This document shows, piece by piece, positions 33,742 through 45,417 of a stretch of DNA of 64,000 nt. The translations under genes were made by a program, and so were the position numbers. Origin of the DNA: Isochrysis galbana. Its lineage: Eukaryota; Haptophyta; Isochrysidales; Isochrysidaceae. A model generated the notes under the pieces. That model ran no database searches. It worked only from the letters and a program-made list of their open reading frames with translations, and was not told the origin of the DNA. Numbering within the stretch: the first letter of the stretch is position 1; the number at the start of each line of letters is the position of its first letter. The stretch lies in NCBI GenBank assembly GCA_018136815.1, contig CM030943.1:3052002-3116001 (forward strand), in the 5' to 3' direction.

Positions 33742-34230
33742 GGCAGGATGGTGTGGTTATCCTTTAGCTTAGCCGCGCCGAATCACGCCCACCCAACGCT
33801 TTCCTCGGTGCCCACCAGTCACGGCATCGAGTCGGTCACGCTCTGCACGATGTGTGGATCAGCATCCAAGCCGCGCCATTTGCAAACGTCGGTACGCTTG
33901 GAGGGCTTCCTCGCCTCGGTTGAACGTTAGTGCAGCTTGGAGCTGCACCAAGGCATCGGGCAGTCACTTTGGCCTCTTGCGTGCGGGGTCCCTGGTGCAA
34001 CTGAAGCCCTCGGCTACCTTGTCTACAAATGGGAGGCACGTGTCGTGGTGGGCACGGGCTATACGAGATATGGATATGATATGGATAACCCTTGCCCCCT
34101 TTCTATCTGGGATGACGGGTGAATCAAAATACAACTTTTGTCATACTACCGCTTGTTTGTGCGATGGCAAGTTTCTGTCACGCCCCGCCTATGGACGTAC
34201 GAGAGCTCTGGGTTGTGTTTGAGGGCAGGC
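33742..34230. other. MAD1 3' flank, no gene seen
   Basis: Contains a perfect 8-bp stem with a TGG loop (GTGCAGCT/AGCTGCAC, 33930-33948). No protein-like frame was supported. Confidence 0.35.
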
Positions 34231-35337
34231 GCGAAGGTAGGAATGACTTCGGAGACGCTGACGGGTTGAAGCCCGTCAGCATAGGAAGGCGGGCGAGGAC
34301 GGCGGAAGCGACATTGAGGCGAGAAGCGCTCAATCACCCGCGGGGGGGGAATTCGGCGACCGCGGGGGGGAAATTCGGCGACCGCGGAGGGGCGGCAGAG
34401 ATGAAGAAAACGAGCGTAGAACCAACCAAACGAGGGCGAGACGGTCAGAACTCGCCGGAGGTGACAACCAAGTCTACTAGAGAGCGGAGCGATGTCGGCA
34501 TCCGAACGAGGGACGAGGGCCTCAGAGCGGCAGCGAACAAAGGGCGATGTCCAAAGGGCTTCGGGTAGCGCGTCGGAGCGGTACCACGGGGTCGAGAGCG
34601 AAGCTGTGAAAGCATACCACCACTCTCCGAGCACGAACCACGCTCGATGAGGACGGGGCACGAGATGGGGTGGAGGATCCACTGCATGGGGATGCAGAGC
34701 GGGCAGAGGCCCCGAAGCTCCCACATGGGCGACATGCACATCACGTGGAAGTGAACGGAGGCGAGGCGAGCGTCGTGGATGGGTATCAGGGGCGACTTCG
34801 GGACCGGTGCGATGCATGTCCGTGAGACCGTGCGCGCGCGAGGTACCGGTGAAGGCGGGAGAAGGCTGTAGTCGGGCCCGCTTTGATGCCTGTGAACTGG
34901 TAGCGGTTGTCAGTGGATGTGCGTTGTCGTAGTCAGTGACGAGGTCGGCAGAGCGACGATGCGACGGAAGAGCCGACGGCGAACGGCGGTTACCGCGAAC
35001 GAGTAGGTAGAAAGTAAGGAGGGAATCTACGAGCGTAAACCGGAAGGGGCGAGAGGATAGGCGTCGCGCGGGGGAAAGGTCCGCAGCGACGAACACCTAC
35101 GACGAGAGCGAGAACGAGCGCGGGGGAACGACAGCAAGGAGGGACCAAAGGCAGAGCAAGGCCCAAGGTGCAAAGGAGCGAAACAGGAGCGAGACAGGCC
35201 ACAAAGGGGCGCAACGGCAAGGAGCGAGGGGCGAGTCACGAATGAAGAGTTCTACAATTTACGAGTAAAACTCCGCGGCAACAAGAACGACTGGGCTCGA
35301 AGACGCCTAAGGTCGGAAGTCGATCGCAGATGCGACA
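34230..35337 (-). mobile_element. LINE copy B2: 5' UTR plus unrecognised body
   Basis: The hairpin is at 35337. Bases 35337-34940 match the B1 5' UTR (7405-7020). Below 34940 the sequence diverges. Frames such as MCMSPMWELRGLCPLC look protein-like but match nothing I know. At 34235-34310 a block with the stem GACGGGTTGAAGCCCGTC also occurs at 58340-58410. Confidence 0.55.
35319..35337 (-). repeat. LINE 5'-terminal hairpin, type B
   Basis: Minus-strand TGTCGCATCTGCGATCGAC. The loop differs by one base from 7387-7405 and the arms are kept. Confidence 0.65.
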
Positions 35338-35699
35338 GCAGCGCTCCGAACGCTGAGATAGACTTTCTGCAGCAAGAGTGCGCGTTTGGAGTGCGCGGGC
35401 AGGCCAGTTAGAGTGCTAGCCGGAAGCGCACCATTGATTTCTAGTGTGCTGTGCGTGTAGGCCCGTGTAGGCAGGTCATTCTCTGTCCCCTCAGCTAGGG
35501 ACATGTTGGGTGCTGTGGTGGGGCTGGCAGCCATGCTGCGTGGGCGCCGGTAAAAGAAAAAACGGTCGAATGCGGTGGCGCGAAACACCGGTGAGACCGC
35601 CGACGGGTCACCCGTGGCCATCTTGTCCGAGCCCCAGCAAAAATGGTGGGCTGACCTCCGACGCCCTCTCGCTGGAGCGCGGCGAAGGTCGGCCTGTCC

Positions 35700-35977
35700 C
35701 AGCGGGTCGGTCGCCATCGCTCCGCTCCCACTTCGGATTGCGCGGGGGAGAGGTAGGGGGAAACTTCCCCCTGTCCCGCAAAAAAAAAACTGACCCCATG
35801 ATGCAGCGATGTTTTCTTTTCACCCAGGCTCCCTCACCTCTACGCTCACCTGCTCGGCCTCTGCTAGAGGACGCGGTCGCTTCGCCAGCGACTGCTCCAT
35901 GGGTCCATGGGTACTGGGGCGGGGGCGCCCTCGGCGGGGGGGCCGAAGGAGAGGGGAGTCGCGGCGGCGCGCTCCAT
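35700..35977 (-). pseudogene. LINE ORF1 N-terminus, copy A3
   Basis: The ATG at 35977 starts MERAAATPLSF as in copies A1 and A2. A frameshift follows, with KRPRPLAEAEQVS in another frame. Only about 100 codons are recognisable. Confidence 0.6.
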
Positions 35978-36390
35978 CGCAACCAAGTATAAACATAGTT
36001 GCGCCGAGAATATTATAGTAGTATGATTTATTCATGTTTCGGACTTCGAACGTCTAACCATCCCGCTACGCGACCAAACCGAACCCACAACACGGACTCA
36101 CGCCCGAGCCACAATCGATGCACATGTCACGAGGACAAGTTGTCTCATCTTGTAGGCGGGATCCTCAGCTTTGCGAGCCCAACAGCTTACCCACCTCAGC
36201 AACACAGTGAGTGCGACACGACAATATTATTTGAGCGCGCTCGCCGTGAGTCGTCAATAGTCGACCACCAATCCTCAATGCAAGCTACGCGCAAACATAC
36301 CATGTGCTCGCCCGCGTGACATGAGGCCTTTTTTAGCTTGAGTGGACGAACGATGCATGGCTCGACCGTCGATAAAGCGAACGCCCCGCT

Positions 36391-39300
36391 TCAAGGGCAC
36401 TCAGAGATTGCGCTCCCGGCGGTGCATCCATACTTGCCTGTCGCTTGGTCGTATTCGTAGACGCAAGCGGTGCACACCTTCGAGCAGTCATACTTGTATG
36501 AGTCTAGATCATCAGGGGCATTGACTGGATCGATGTAATAGGATTCGCACATTGCTTGGTTGGAGGCAACAAATGTTGCCGTCTTCGGCACGCCTGCATT
36601 CCAGCACCATTCATTGCTGATTCGACCGGAGCGTCGAACGCGATCCGCGGTGAATTCGAGCTCGGGGCACTGCCTTGGGCTTGGAGGAGACGTTGGCGAA
36701 GGTGCCGGAGAGATTGGTGAAGGCGGCGGAGAGATTGGCGCAGGTGGCGGAGACGGCTCAGTCGAGGGGCAGCCGAGGAAGTCTCCGGCGCTGACGAAGC
36801 ACAGGATGCCACGAATGCCGACAACGATCGCGGCCGCGAGGACAATTTGGCGGATCAGGCGTTGAAGATCCGCCCATGGCGATGTCGGGCTCTGCGGAGG
36901 CGAGGGCGGCGAGGGCGGCGATGCCGGCGATGGCGGCGAGGGCGGCGAAGCCGGCGGCGGTAGAGACGGCGGGATAGACGGTGGCGGTGATAATGGTGGC
37001 GGGGGTGATGGCGGAGGGCTTGCGGGTGGTGGGAGGGGCGGCGGCTGGGGCGGCGGAGATGGTGGCGGGGGCAATGGCGGAGGGATTGGGGGTGGTGGGA
37101 AGGGCGGCGGCTGGGGCGGCGGAGATGGTGGCGGAGGCGACGGCGGGGGGGCGATGGCGGCCGGCTGGGGGGTGGTGGGAGGGGCGGCGGAGATGGTGGC
37201 GGGGGCAATGGCGGAGGGATTGGGGGTGGTGGGAGGGGCGGCGGCTGGGGCGGTGGAGATGGTGGCGGAGGCGACGGCGGGGGGGGCGATGGCGGCCGGC
37301 TCGGGGGCGGTGGGGAGGGCGGCGGCAGGACTGGCGGCGGAGACGGCGGCGGGGGCGATGGCGGCGTGCTGGGGGGCGGTGGGGAGGGCGGCGGCAGGAA
37401 TGGCGGCGGAGACGGCGGCGGGGGCGATGGTGGCGGGCTGGGGGGTGGCGGGGAAGGCGGCGGCGGCGAGGGCGGGAGTGGTGTAAGAGCCCAAGTCTGG
37501 TAAATCCGAACACCCGTCGCGGTTTGTCCGCCGACCACTGAGATCAGGGGGAGGGGGCGCGCGTGGGCGCTCCGTAGCAAGCCATGCAGGGCCGCTGGCG
37601 GCGGCATATTTGCCACTCCGTCGAAAGGTGTAGACAGCCGATCGCAATAAGTGCGGCTGGCGCACACCGTAAAGATAGGTATCGAATTTGGCCATGCCAA
37701 CCCACCGCCGGTACACCGTGAAGTCTGGGGCGCTGACCCACGCGTCGGCCGTGTCGCTGTATGCGTAGACCTTGTTCACTTGATTGTCAACGTCGGTGGT
37801 CATAGCTGAGTGTTCAAAGTGAAACACGAGCATGAGCCGTTACGCGCGGGCATGGCCGCGCAACTCCTGCACACCCGCCGCACCCACTTCAAGCGGCACC
37901 AACTCGGAGCAATCGCCAGAGCGGTTCGCATACCGTACAAGTATGACTCCCATGCCGCCGCGTTCGTGTTCATGCTAAGGCTTCCCGTCCCGGGTAACGG
38001 AGCGACAGTTGCCCACGTCGTTTCACCTCCAGACCCAGCTGGATGAAGTACCTCAACGGTGGAAATCTGAGTGCCGTCGTCCTTCACCCCGCCGACGGCT
38101 GCAGGACGATGCGTGCCAAGAGGAGGGTGAGGCTTTGTGTGAAAGCCACGATCGGCACGTGCGGCTCGAGGCCACGCGCGAGCCCCGAGTCTCAAGGTTG
38201 ATGGGGCTCCGCTGGAGGCTATAAGAGCGGATGCTTGTGGTCAGGCGCACCGTAAATCTTCGAGTTGTACTCCACCAAGTCAAAACGGCCGCGAGGCTCC
38301 GATAGGTTCCCGATTTGCGTCCATGCATCCGACTGATAGGTGTAGCAGGTTTGCAAATATCCTGCGCTCGTGCCTCCGCCAGCAACTACAACGAGCAAAC
38401 GTGCGCGTCAGCGCATTGTTCTGATGGCCCAGTGTTGCTCCATGCTCTGCACTCGGGGTGCGGCAGATGAGCAGGAGCATTGGCATCCACGGCCGACCAC
38501 GCAGGCCCTGCTAGCTGAGTCAGCGAGCCATGGCGTTGCAGCTCACGCACCATACAGCTTCGAGTTGAATGCTACTAAGCCCAGATGCGACCTTGCTTCG
38601 GGCAGGGGTGCTTTGGTTGACCAGTCATTAGTGCCGTCGGTCGCATACACGGTGTCCACCTCCTGAGCTTTATTAGTCCTTTGGCCACCTACCACTGTAC
38701 AGATGCGACGAGGATGCGGGGGCAGGGGAAGAAGCAACGGGTGAGCGTGGTGGGCACACACGGCCGTTTATGTTTGCGGGGTAGACACGCCAGGGCCCTT
38801 CTAGGGACGCCATAAAGAAGTCGACCATGACCGAGGGGGTACACCGGAGAGGAGGTCGAGGCACGCGTACCGTAGAGCAGCCCGCCGAGCGCCGCTGCTT
38901 TGTGATAGACTTTCTTATCGGGCATCTCATAGGCGTACGTGCTCCACGCCTGGCCATCAGCAGTGTACTCGGCACTTTTGAGTGCTCCCGTGCCTGCTTG
39001 CCAGCCACCGATGACTGATGGGGATGTGCGAGGATCAATGGGGTTGAGCACGTCACGCGCACAGCAGCGGATGAAGTGCGCCCACGACTACCAAGCCTCG
39101 CTCCCGGCACGGCGGGCGGCGGGCACCCAGCGAACGGGCGGGCGGGCGGGCGAGCGGGTGGCCCCTTTACGGCAGTCGTCCCCCAACCCCCTCTCCCCAG
39201 CCAAAAGCACCCCCACCGAAACCCGCAACATCCCGTCCCTCCCTGACGTTTCCCCCCTCCCCCTCCTGCCCGTGCGGCTCAGCTGACACCACCACCGCCG

Positions 39301-39580
39301 CGCTGAGCGAGAAGAGAGAAGAGAGGGAGAGTCGAGTGCTTCTCTCTCCCTCCCTCCCTCCCTCCCTCCCTCCCTCCCTCCCTTGTCGAGAAGAAGAAAC
39401 TGTGGGACCTGAGTGCCTTTGAGCATGTGTGCGTGGGGGAGGGGGGGCGTCCTTACCCCAGAGCTTCGAGTTGAACTCCGCAGCCGCGGGCCCCTCCCGC
39501 CTCTCGCTGAAGTCGCCCATACGCACCCATTGCACACCGAGCGTGAGCAGGATGGGCAGCTGGAAGAAGGCCGCCGGCAT
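36391..39580 (-). CDS. Kelch-repeat protein with polyproline stalk, membrane segment and Cys-rich tail
   Basis: Seven exons: 39580-39457, 39014-38871, 38694-38551, 38385-38251, 38098-37934, 37805-37668 and 37537-36391. All introns are phase 1. Exon 1 starts MPAAFFQLPILLTLGVQ, a possible signal peptide. Each of exons 2-6 encodes one Kelch blade (starts VIGGW, VVGGQ, VAGGG, AVGGV; ends LYG or YLY). The last exon starts VVGGQTATG, then about 200 residues of SPPPP-type repeat, a membrane segment (IVLAAAIVVGIRGILCFV), a second short Pro/Ser stretch and a Cys-rich end (NEWCWNAG, YDCSKVCTACVYEYD, KYGC). The proline frame shifts at a G7 run near 37145-37150, so this copy needs one indel correction to read through, or carries a true frameshift. 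Likely a cell-surface or wall protein. Confidence 0.7.
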
Positions 39581-40790
39581 GGAGGGCAGACTCTCTCCCT
39601 CTCCCTCTCTCCCCCTCTCCCTCTCCCTCTCCCTCTCCCTCTCTCTTCAATTCTCGTCGTTCTTCTCTCTAAACGGACCTCGACTTCGCTCTCTCTCTCG
39701 TAATTCCCTCTCTCTCCCGTTCCGCCCCCCCCCCCCCCCCTCTCTCTTCGCCGGGGTCTACTGCTTTCCCGCGTCTCCCTCCAACTCTCTCTCTCTCCCT
39801 CTCTATTCTCTCTTCTCTCCCTCCAACTCTCTCTATTCTCTCTTCTCTCCCTCCAACTCTCTCTATTCTCTCTTCTCTCCCTCCAACTCTCCCTCTCTCC
39901 CTCTCTATTCTCTCTTCTCTCTCTCTCTCTCTCTTCTCTCTCCCTCTCTCTTCTCTTCTCTCTCTCTCTCCTTCCAACTCTCTCTCACTCGTTCTCTCCC
40001 TCCCTCTCCCCTCACCCCCCCCCTCTCTCTCCTTTCTCTCGTCCTCGCTCCCTTCGTCTCCTCCTCCTCCTCACCTTCCTTCACCTACTCTCCCCCTCTC
40101 TTTCCTATTTCCAGTCTGAATCTCTCCTCTCTCCTCTCGTCTCCTCCTCCTCCTTCCTCCTCCCCCTCTCCCCCTCCCCCCCTCTCTTCTTTCTATTTCC
40201 ACCCCCCCTCTCTTCTCTCCTCTCCCCCTCTCTTCTCCACTTCCACTCCCCCATCCTCTTCTCACCCCGTCCCCTCCCCTCCGCCGTAATCAAAAACCTC
40301 TCCCATGCGCGCCCGCCCTAGGCACAATCACGCCCAATCTCCACTCCCCCAACGTCGAGATCACCCGAGATCTAGGCGCGGCTCGTCCCACTTCTCCACC
40401 TCCTTTTCGTTCGACGGAGCGCGGGGGGGGCGGGGGGAGGGGCGGCGGCGGCGGCGGCGGGGGGGGGGGGCCGCGCGCGCGCGACGGGCCAACCTCGGCG
40501 GGCGGGGGGGGCCTTCGCCCCAGCCCAAACCCCCGATCTCCGACCGATCTCGTCTGCCACGGCTCTCTCTCTCTCTCTCTCTCCCCCCCCCCCCCCCTCT
40601 CTCTCTCTCTTCTCTCTCTCTCTCCTCTCTCTCCCTCTCTCCCTCTCTCCCTCTCTCCCTCCCTCCCTCTCTCCCTCTCTCTCTCTCCGATCTCCGTCCG
40701 ATCTCGTCTGCCCAGGCCGCCCCAATCGGACCCTTCCCGTTTCAAACACGGAGGGAGGCGCGAGACCAGTTCGCGCGCTGGACTTTTAAC
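39330..40790. repeat. CT-rich low-complexity tract upstream of the Kelch gene
   Basis: (CCCT)n at 39352-39382, then (CT)n with a repeated CTCTATTCTCTCTTCTCTCC unit about four times at 39798-39920, and G- and C-runs near 40430-40595. Frames here are simple-sequence artefacts. Confidence 0.8.
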
Positions 40791-41310
40791 TTCTAAGGTC
40801 CGCAGGCAGACCTTTTTTTCTTCTTTGGCTCGCAAGTTGGAACACTACCCCTCGTTGCCAAAAGTGTGACGTTCTATTTTTGCGAAGTGCCGGCAGGACT
40901 CCCGCGTTCATCGGGCTGATCCGACACATCTGGCCTAGCCACCATGCGGGCTGCCGCAGGGCTCCCACAGGTGAGACAGAACCGCAGGCACACTGCCCTG
41001 CCAGCGTTGCTCTCCGTCGCGCACGCGTCGTTCTCACACGACCGTCGCAGCACGTGGAGCGGGCCCAAAACGGCTGTACAAAAGTCTGACAATAGCGCGA
41101 GGCGAGAGGAGTAGGGGCTCTGGTGGACCGGGAGGGAGAGGGAGTCGCGAGGCCATGGTGGCACATTATCTTGGACCACTGCCGGACCACTGCCGTGGCC
41201 GGTGAGCAGTTCTCGGCGCCCTCGCCCACCGCCCACCGTCCCTCTGCTGAGCTGCCTCTGTTCCTTCGTCTCCCACTCACTCACTGTAGGGAGCGCTCAT
41301 ACACAACTAT
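40791..41310. other. No gene seen
   Basis: Unique-looking GC-rich DNA upstream of LINE copy A4. No recognisable frame. Confidence 0.3.
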
Positions 41311-41328
41311 CAGTAAACTGATAGGGTC

Positions 41329-42323
41329 ATGGAGCGCGCGCCGCCTCCCGCCCTCGCTGCCGCGGCCCTCGCCGCGATGGACGAAGCCTTCATTCATGGA
41401 CACGCCGCTGTCGCCGAAGCGACCGCGCCAGGACGACCCCCCCAGTCAGGTGGGCACAGGAGCCGACTCGCCACGCCCGCGCATCACCGCGAACGCCACG
41501 AACAAGGCCGCCATGCAGGCAGCAGCCAGCATGCAGCACACCTTCACCACAACACACAACCACACCAGCCACACCACACCAGTGGGACGCTTCCAAAGGG
41601 AAGGCCTCCGGGCCGGGACCCTACACAGCCGCGGTACCACCCTCGCGCTCCGGCGCGAGGTGCCGGCCCGGCACCAACACACACAAAACCCCAAGGGGGA
41701 CATGACGTACCTAAACAGAGGTCACAACATAGAGCAGCTATAGGACCCCCAAGATGGGGGTCAAAGGCAGCACAGGAGATGGAACGAAGGGAAAGCTCTT
41801 CAACAAGGCCGTCGGGCTGGTGGGCAGCGGCGGCTCGGTCGCGCGAACGACAGGCACAACACTGGCCAAAGAGGCCCAGCACAACAAACACCAACACCAA
41901 CAAGAGCCAACACAAAACTCCCAGCACACCGAACCCTTGGAAAGGGGCGACACCATCACGGATCCAACAAACCGCACGGACCCTAACGTGACTAGACCAC
42001 GCATGGGACTAACCACACTTCTCACCCCGGTCACTCAGGTGGCCCTCCTCGACGAAGACCTCGAGCCCATGCCCGAGGAGGAAGCGGAGTTTCCCATAGA
42101 CCAGAAGATCATCATCTCATTCACGGCCTACGAAAAAGGCCACAAAGCCAAAGACGAGGAGACCCTCGGGGCCATCGTCGCGCATCTCAACAAGCTAGAA
42201 GGCGTCGATCTTGAGCCCGACTTCCTATCCAAGAGCGCCTCCGGGCCGTGGGAAATTCTCGTAACGGCGGATTGCGCCAACCAGTTTCGCGAAAAATACA
42301 AGGACGTATCGGGATCGAGCTAA
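41329..42323 (+). pseudogene. LINE ORF1, copy A4, frameshifted
   Basis: The ATG at 41329 starts MERAPPPALAAAALAAMDEA. After a shift the frame with PLSPKRPRQDD follows, and after another shift the frame 41754-42323. That last frame carries the conserved ORF1 block LEGVDLEPDF, GPWEILV, ADCANQFREKYKD, equal in order to LEGVDPEPDF and GPWHIAV in copy A1. The sequence ends at about 42325, before the zinc finger. Confidence 0.65.
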
Positions 42324-42429
42324 ACGACGGGGAGCCCAATGCCAGAAAACTAGATAGGATGCGTGAACTCAACAACGAGATCGACACAATCCGAAAAACA
42401 TCTAGACCGACGACCAGAGAAAGCTTCGA

Positions 42430-42815
42430 CTAGGGCGCGGAAGTGCGGGAGGAGGCTTGTGGGAGGTGGTGGCAGGCGACTGGGGGTGGCTCAGGCGCGT
42501 GCTTGGCTTGTATTGACTCGTTGACTCGGGGTACAGACTCGGGAACTCGGGGGGGCTCGCTTGGGAACACGGTGGGGTTGCTACAAAAAGCTCGAGGACA
42601 CAACGCCACACAAACTAAACCAAACGGGGCGAAAACTAACCACACCTGGACGGACGGCCAGGCGTCGGCACCAAGGCAACTCAGCAACGCGCAGACATGC
42701 GACAGAGGGGAGGCCGACACAACGAGGGCAGATCTCGTTGGGGAGATATGACCGATAGATGAGAGAAGACAACAGACGGTCATATGGAACACTTGATGAC
42801 ATCAAGAGAAAGTAA
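42430..42815 (-). mobile_element. LINE type E 5' UTR fragment
   Basis: Reverse complement matches 56425-56660: CTTGATGWCATCAA, TGCCTTGGTGCCGACG and GTGGTTAGTTTTCGCCCCGT. It is joined tail-to-tail with copy A4 and lacks the 5' hairpin. Confidence 0.6.
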
Positions 42816-43241
42816 GAGAAGAGGGCCGGAGGCGACGGACGGCACGCCGAGGGAAAGAACCTGCCGCGGGGGGGGCGAGGGACCGAGGGCACGGCGGGGC
42901 AGCGTGGGAGGGCGCGAGGCCAATCTCGGAGCGAGATCGCGTCCTTTTCCTCGAGGAGCGCGGGCTCCGGAACGGCCGGTCGCGGCCCGCCTGTCGCGAC
43001 CCAAGGCCAATTGAGGTGTTTCACATCCCATCGTCCGAGCGAGCGCTTCTTGACGTCAATCGGGCCGTGGCCCTGGGCGTCGGGCTGGATCGTATCGAGG
43101 CATTCCTGCGGTGCGAGGGGCCATGATGGAAATTTAAATTTTTAACAAATTTTTATGGGTCGCGGCGCGGCAAAGGAACGGGACTAGCGCTCACTCAAGA
43201 CAGGACACCCTGCCGCGGCAAGCGCAAGCACCCTTCCCCCC

Positions 43242-44246
43242 TTATGCCACCCAGCTCTTCACTAGCTTTCTACCTGCGCTAGCCAGAGCGCCCCTCCCTC
43301 CACACTCAGACAGCCCCCTACGCCAGGATCCTGTTCTGGTCTCGCAGGCAAGGGGGCCTAATGGGAGGGAGAGGAGCAACTCCTCAGAGAGGAGCTGTGG
43401 GGAAGGAGATGTCTGAGTGGGGGCGCTATACCCTTGCGCTAGGCATGGGCAGCGACGCCGCCTCAAGACATGTCCTCCCTCTTGTCTTGAGTCAAAATTT
43501 TTGGTGCTTGAAGCAGAGGGCAAGGGGGTTTGTGCTTCTTGGGTTAGTTGTAGTTGGAAGAGGGAGTGGGAGAGGGAGTGAAGTGTTGGAAGAGGGCCCA
43601 AGGCAGGGCACTGAGTTGTAGGTAATTGTGGCCCACAAGAGTGGGGTGAAAACGTGAAGTGTATCAACAAGGGTCTTGAGTTGAAATTTTTGGTGCTTTG
43701 AACAGAGGGCGAGGGGGTTCGTGCTGTTTGGGTTGGTTCTAGAGGGAAGGGAGAGTAGGAGAGGGAGTCAAGTGTTGAAGGAGGGCCCAAGGCAGGGCAC
43801 TGAGTTGTAGGTTCTTGTGGCCCACAGGAGTGGGGTGAAAACGAGAAGTGAGTCAACATGTTGAAAAATAGAGGCACAAGTTGCTCTCCGTAGGAGATTG
43901 ATGGTTGTGAAGTGCCCTCCCATGTTGGGTGCACTGATGGTAGAGGTTTCCACCATGGGGAGGGCAGCTGAGCTGCCCTCCCACATGAGGTGCTCTTGGG
44001 GTGGGAGGGTTTCCCACTGTTGGAGGGGGTCTCAAAGACCCCCTGCATGCTACACAGAGCCATGGGGGCAACCTGTTCGGTGCCAGTGCTCGCCACCCCG
44101 CGCGCTTGCGCGGGCGTGGTTTGGATGGGCTGGATGGGCTTTGAGAGGGCTTTCTGACGAGCCGCCTCGGGCGGCATGGGGCGTCCCAGGTGGGGCGCGG
44201 TGGCGAGGGTCGCCTGGGGCTCGGGAGCGGTCGCGGCACGCTCCAT
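43242..44246 (-). pseudogene. LINE ORF1, copy A5, with internal duplication
   Basis: Open for 334 codons from MERAATAPEPQ. The interior has two 63-residue direct repeats (FSPHSCGPQxPTTQCPALGP at 43870-43680 and 43680-43490). The C-terminal block of normal ORF1 is missing. The frame remains open, but it cannot be a normal ORF1p. Confidence 0.5.
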
Positions 44247-44279
44247 AGTTCAAACCATAACAATAGTTTTTTCCGAGGG

Positions 44280-45400
44280 GCCATGATGGATCAATACGAG
44301 TGTGTGCGACCCTTGAGACCACCAGCGTGCGACCTACCCTTGACCCCCCCTGCTCGCGAGAGCTCTAGGCTCTGCATGGCCACCACCTCCAGGCCATTCT
44401 TCGGCCGATCGCGGGCGATCGGACGTCGCGGAAGCTCCGCGTTTCTAATAGTGGTGCGCCCCACATTCACATTCTCCATTCCGATTCCCTCCCGTGAGCG
44501 CCCGCCTGAATCTCCCAAAATAGCCCGCCACGCGCGGGGGAAGGAAGGGGAAGGGAGGTCACTCACCGACGCCATTGCCCTTCGTGGGGCGGGAGGGGGT
44601 CGTTCGGAGGGGGGAGGGAGTTGCCGGGGCAGGTAGGGGGGGGGCCTGAGGAATCCTTGGACACCCAGGGGAGGTGGGAAATAGTGGTTAAAATGAGTGA
44701 GTGACCGGGCTATCATAAGATAGGGCGGGGGGGGGGGGGGGGGGGAGGTAGCATAGGTTTAACATACCACGTACCAAAATCCTAGCGCACTAGAATGCCA
44801 AGGGTGGATGGGTCGAGGGTGTCTCGAGAGCAACCACGCGCAGCTATTCTCGTGCAGCTTTGCGCGCGCGCACTCACTCGCTTCACTAGCCCACGACTCA
44901 CAAACTTCGATCGCGGGCAGCCTCCCGTTGTTGTCGGCACTCGGCGGTGTCGTGATCACACCCCGAGCAAAACGGCGCATCTGTTCTCAGCCGACGCGAC
45001 GTTCCCCGGGGGGGGAGGATAGCAAGGGTGAACTCGCAACATCCGGCACCGAGGGACTGGGACGGAGCGCCGAGCGTTGCTGTAGCTCGTTGGTCGACTA
45101 CGCGAGGACTTGCTGTTGATAGATGACCAGCGCGAAAGGTGGTAGTGGAGCCTAGATGGGAAAAGAGGGCTTGCGGGGAGGGAGCGCGGCATGTTGCCAA
45201 CGGAGGGCGTCTTGCCGCTCGTGCACCGGGCGTTTTGCGATTCAGCCGTCACCAAGGTGGGAGACTAGTGGTGCAGTCTGCACCGAGGAGTGTTAGCCTT
45301 CGCCCAAGCATGCGGCTCTGGGTGGGCGGGCTGGTTTGTGCGACCGTGACGTTGTGCTCGCCGTCGCGATGGTTAGTGCGTTGCCTAGCTGCCGTGTCCC
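44280..45400. other. Intergenic, no gene seen
   Basis: Includes a G-run of about 18 near 44728-44745. No supported coding or repeat structure. Confidence 0.35.
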
Positions 45401-45417
45401 AACACGAGGCGGCACAT

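Noticed and set aside
33930-33948. Perfect 8-bp hairpin as a regulatory RNA or terminator
   Set aside because: Isolated, no conserved partner in the window, and short enough to arise by chance.
36981-37541. Glycine/tryptophan-rich frame opposite the proline stalk
   Set aside because: It is the mirror of the SPPPP coding strand. The minus strand has supporting Kelch exons.
42780-43125. Possible host exon (EVFHIPSSERALLDVNRAVA on the plus strand)
   Set aside because: The short protein-like stretch has no splice partners or known motif. Left unassigned.
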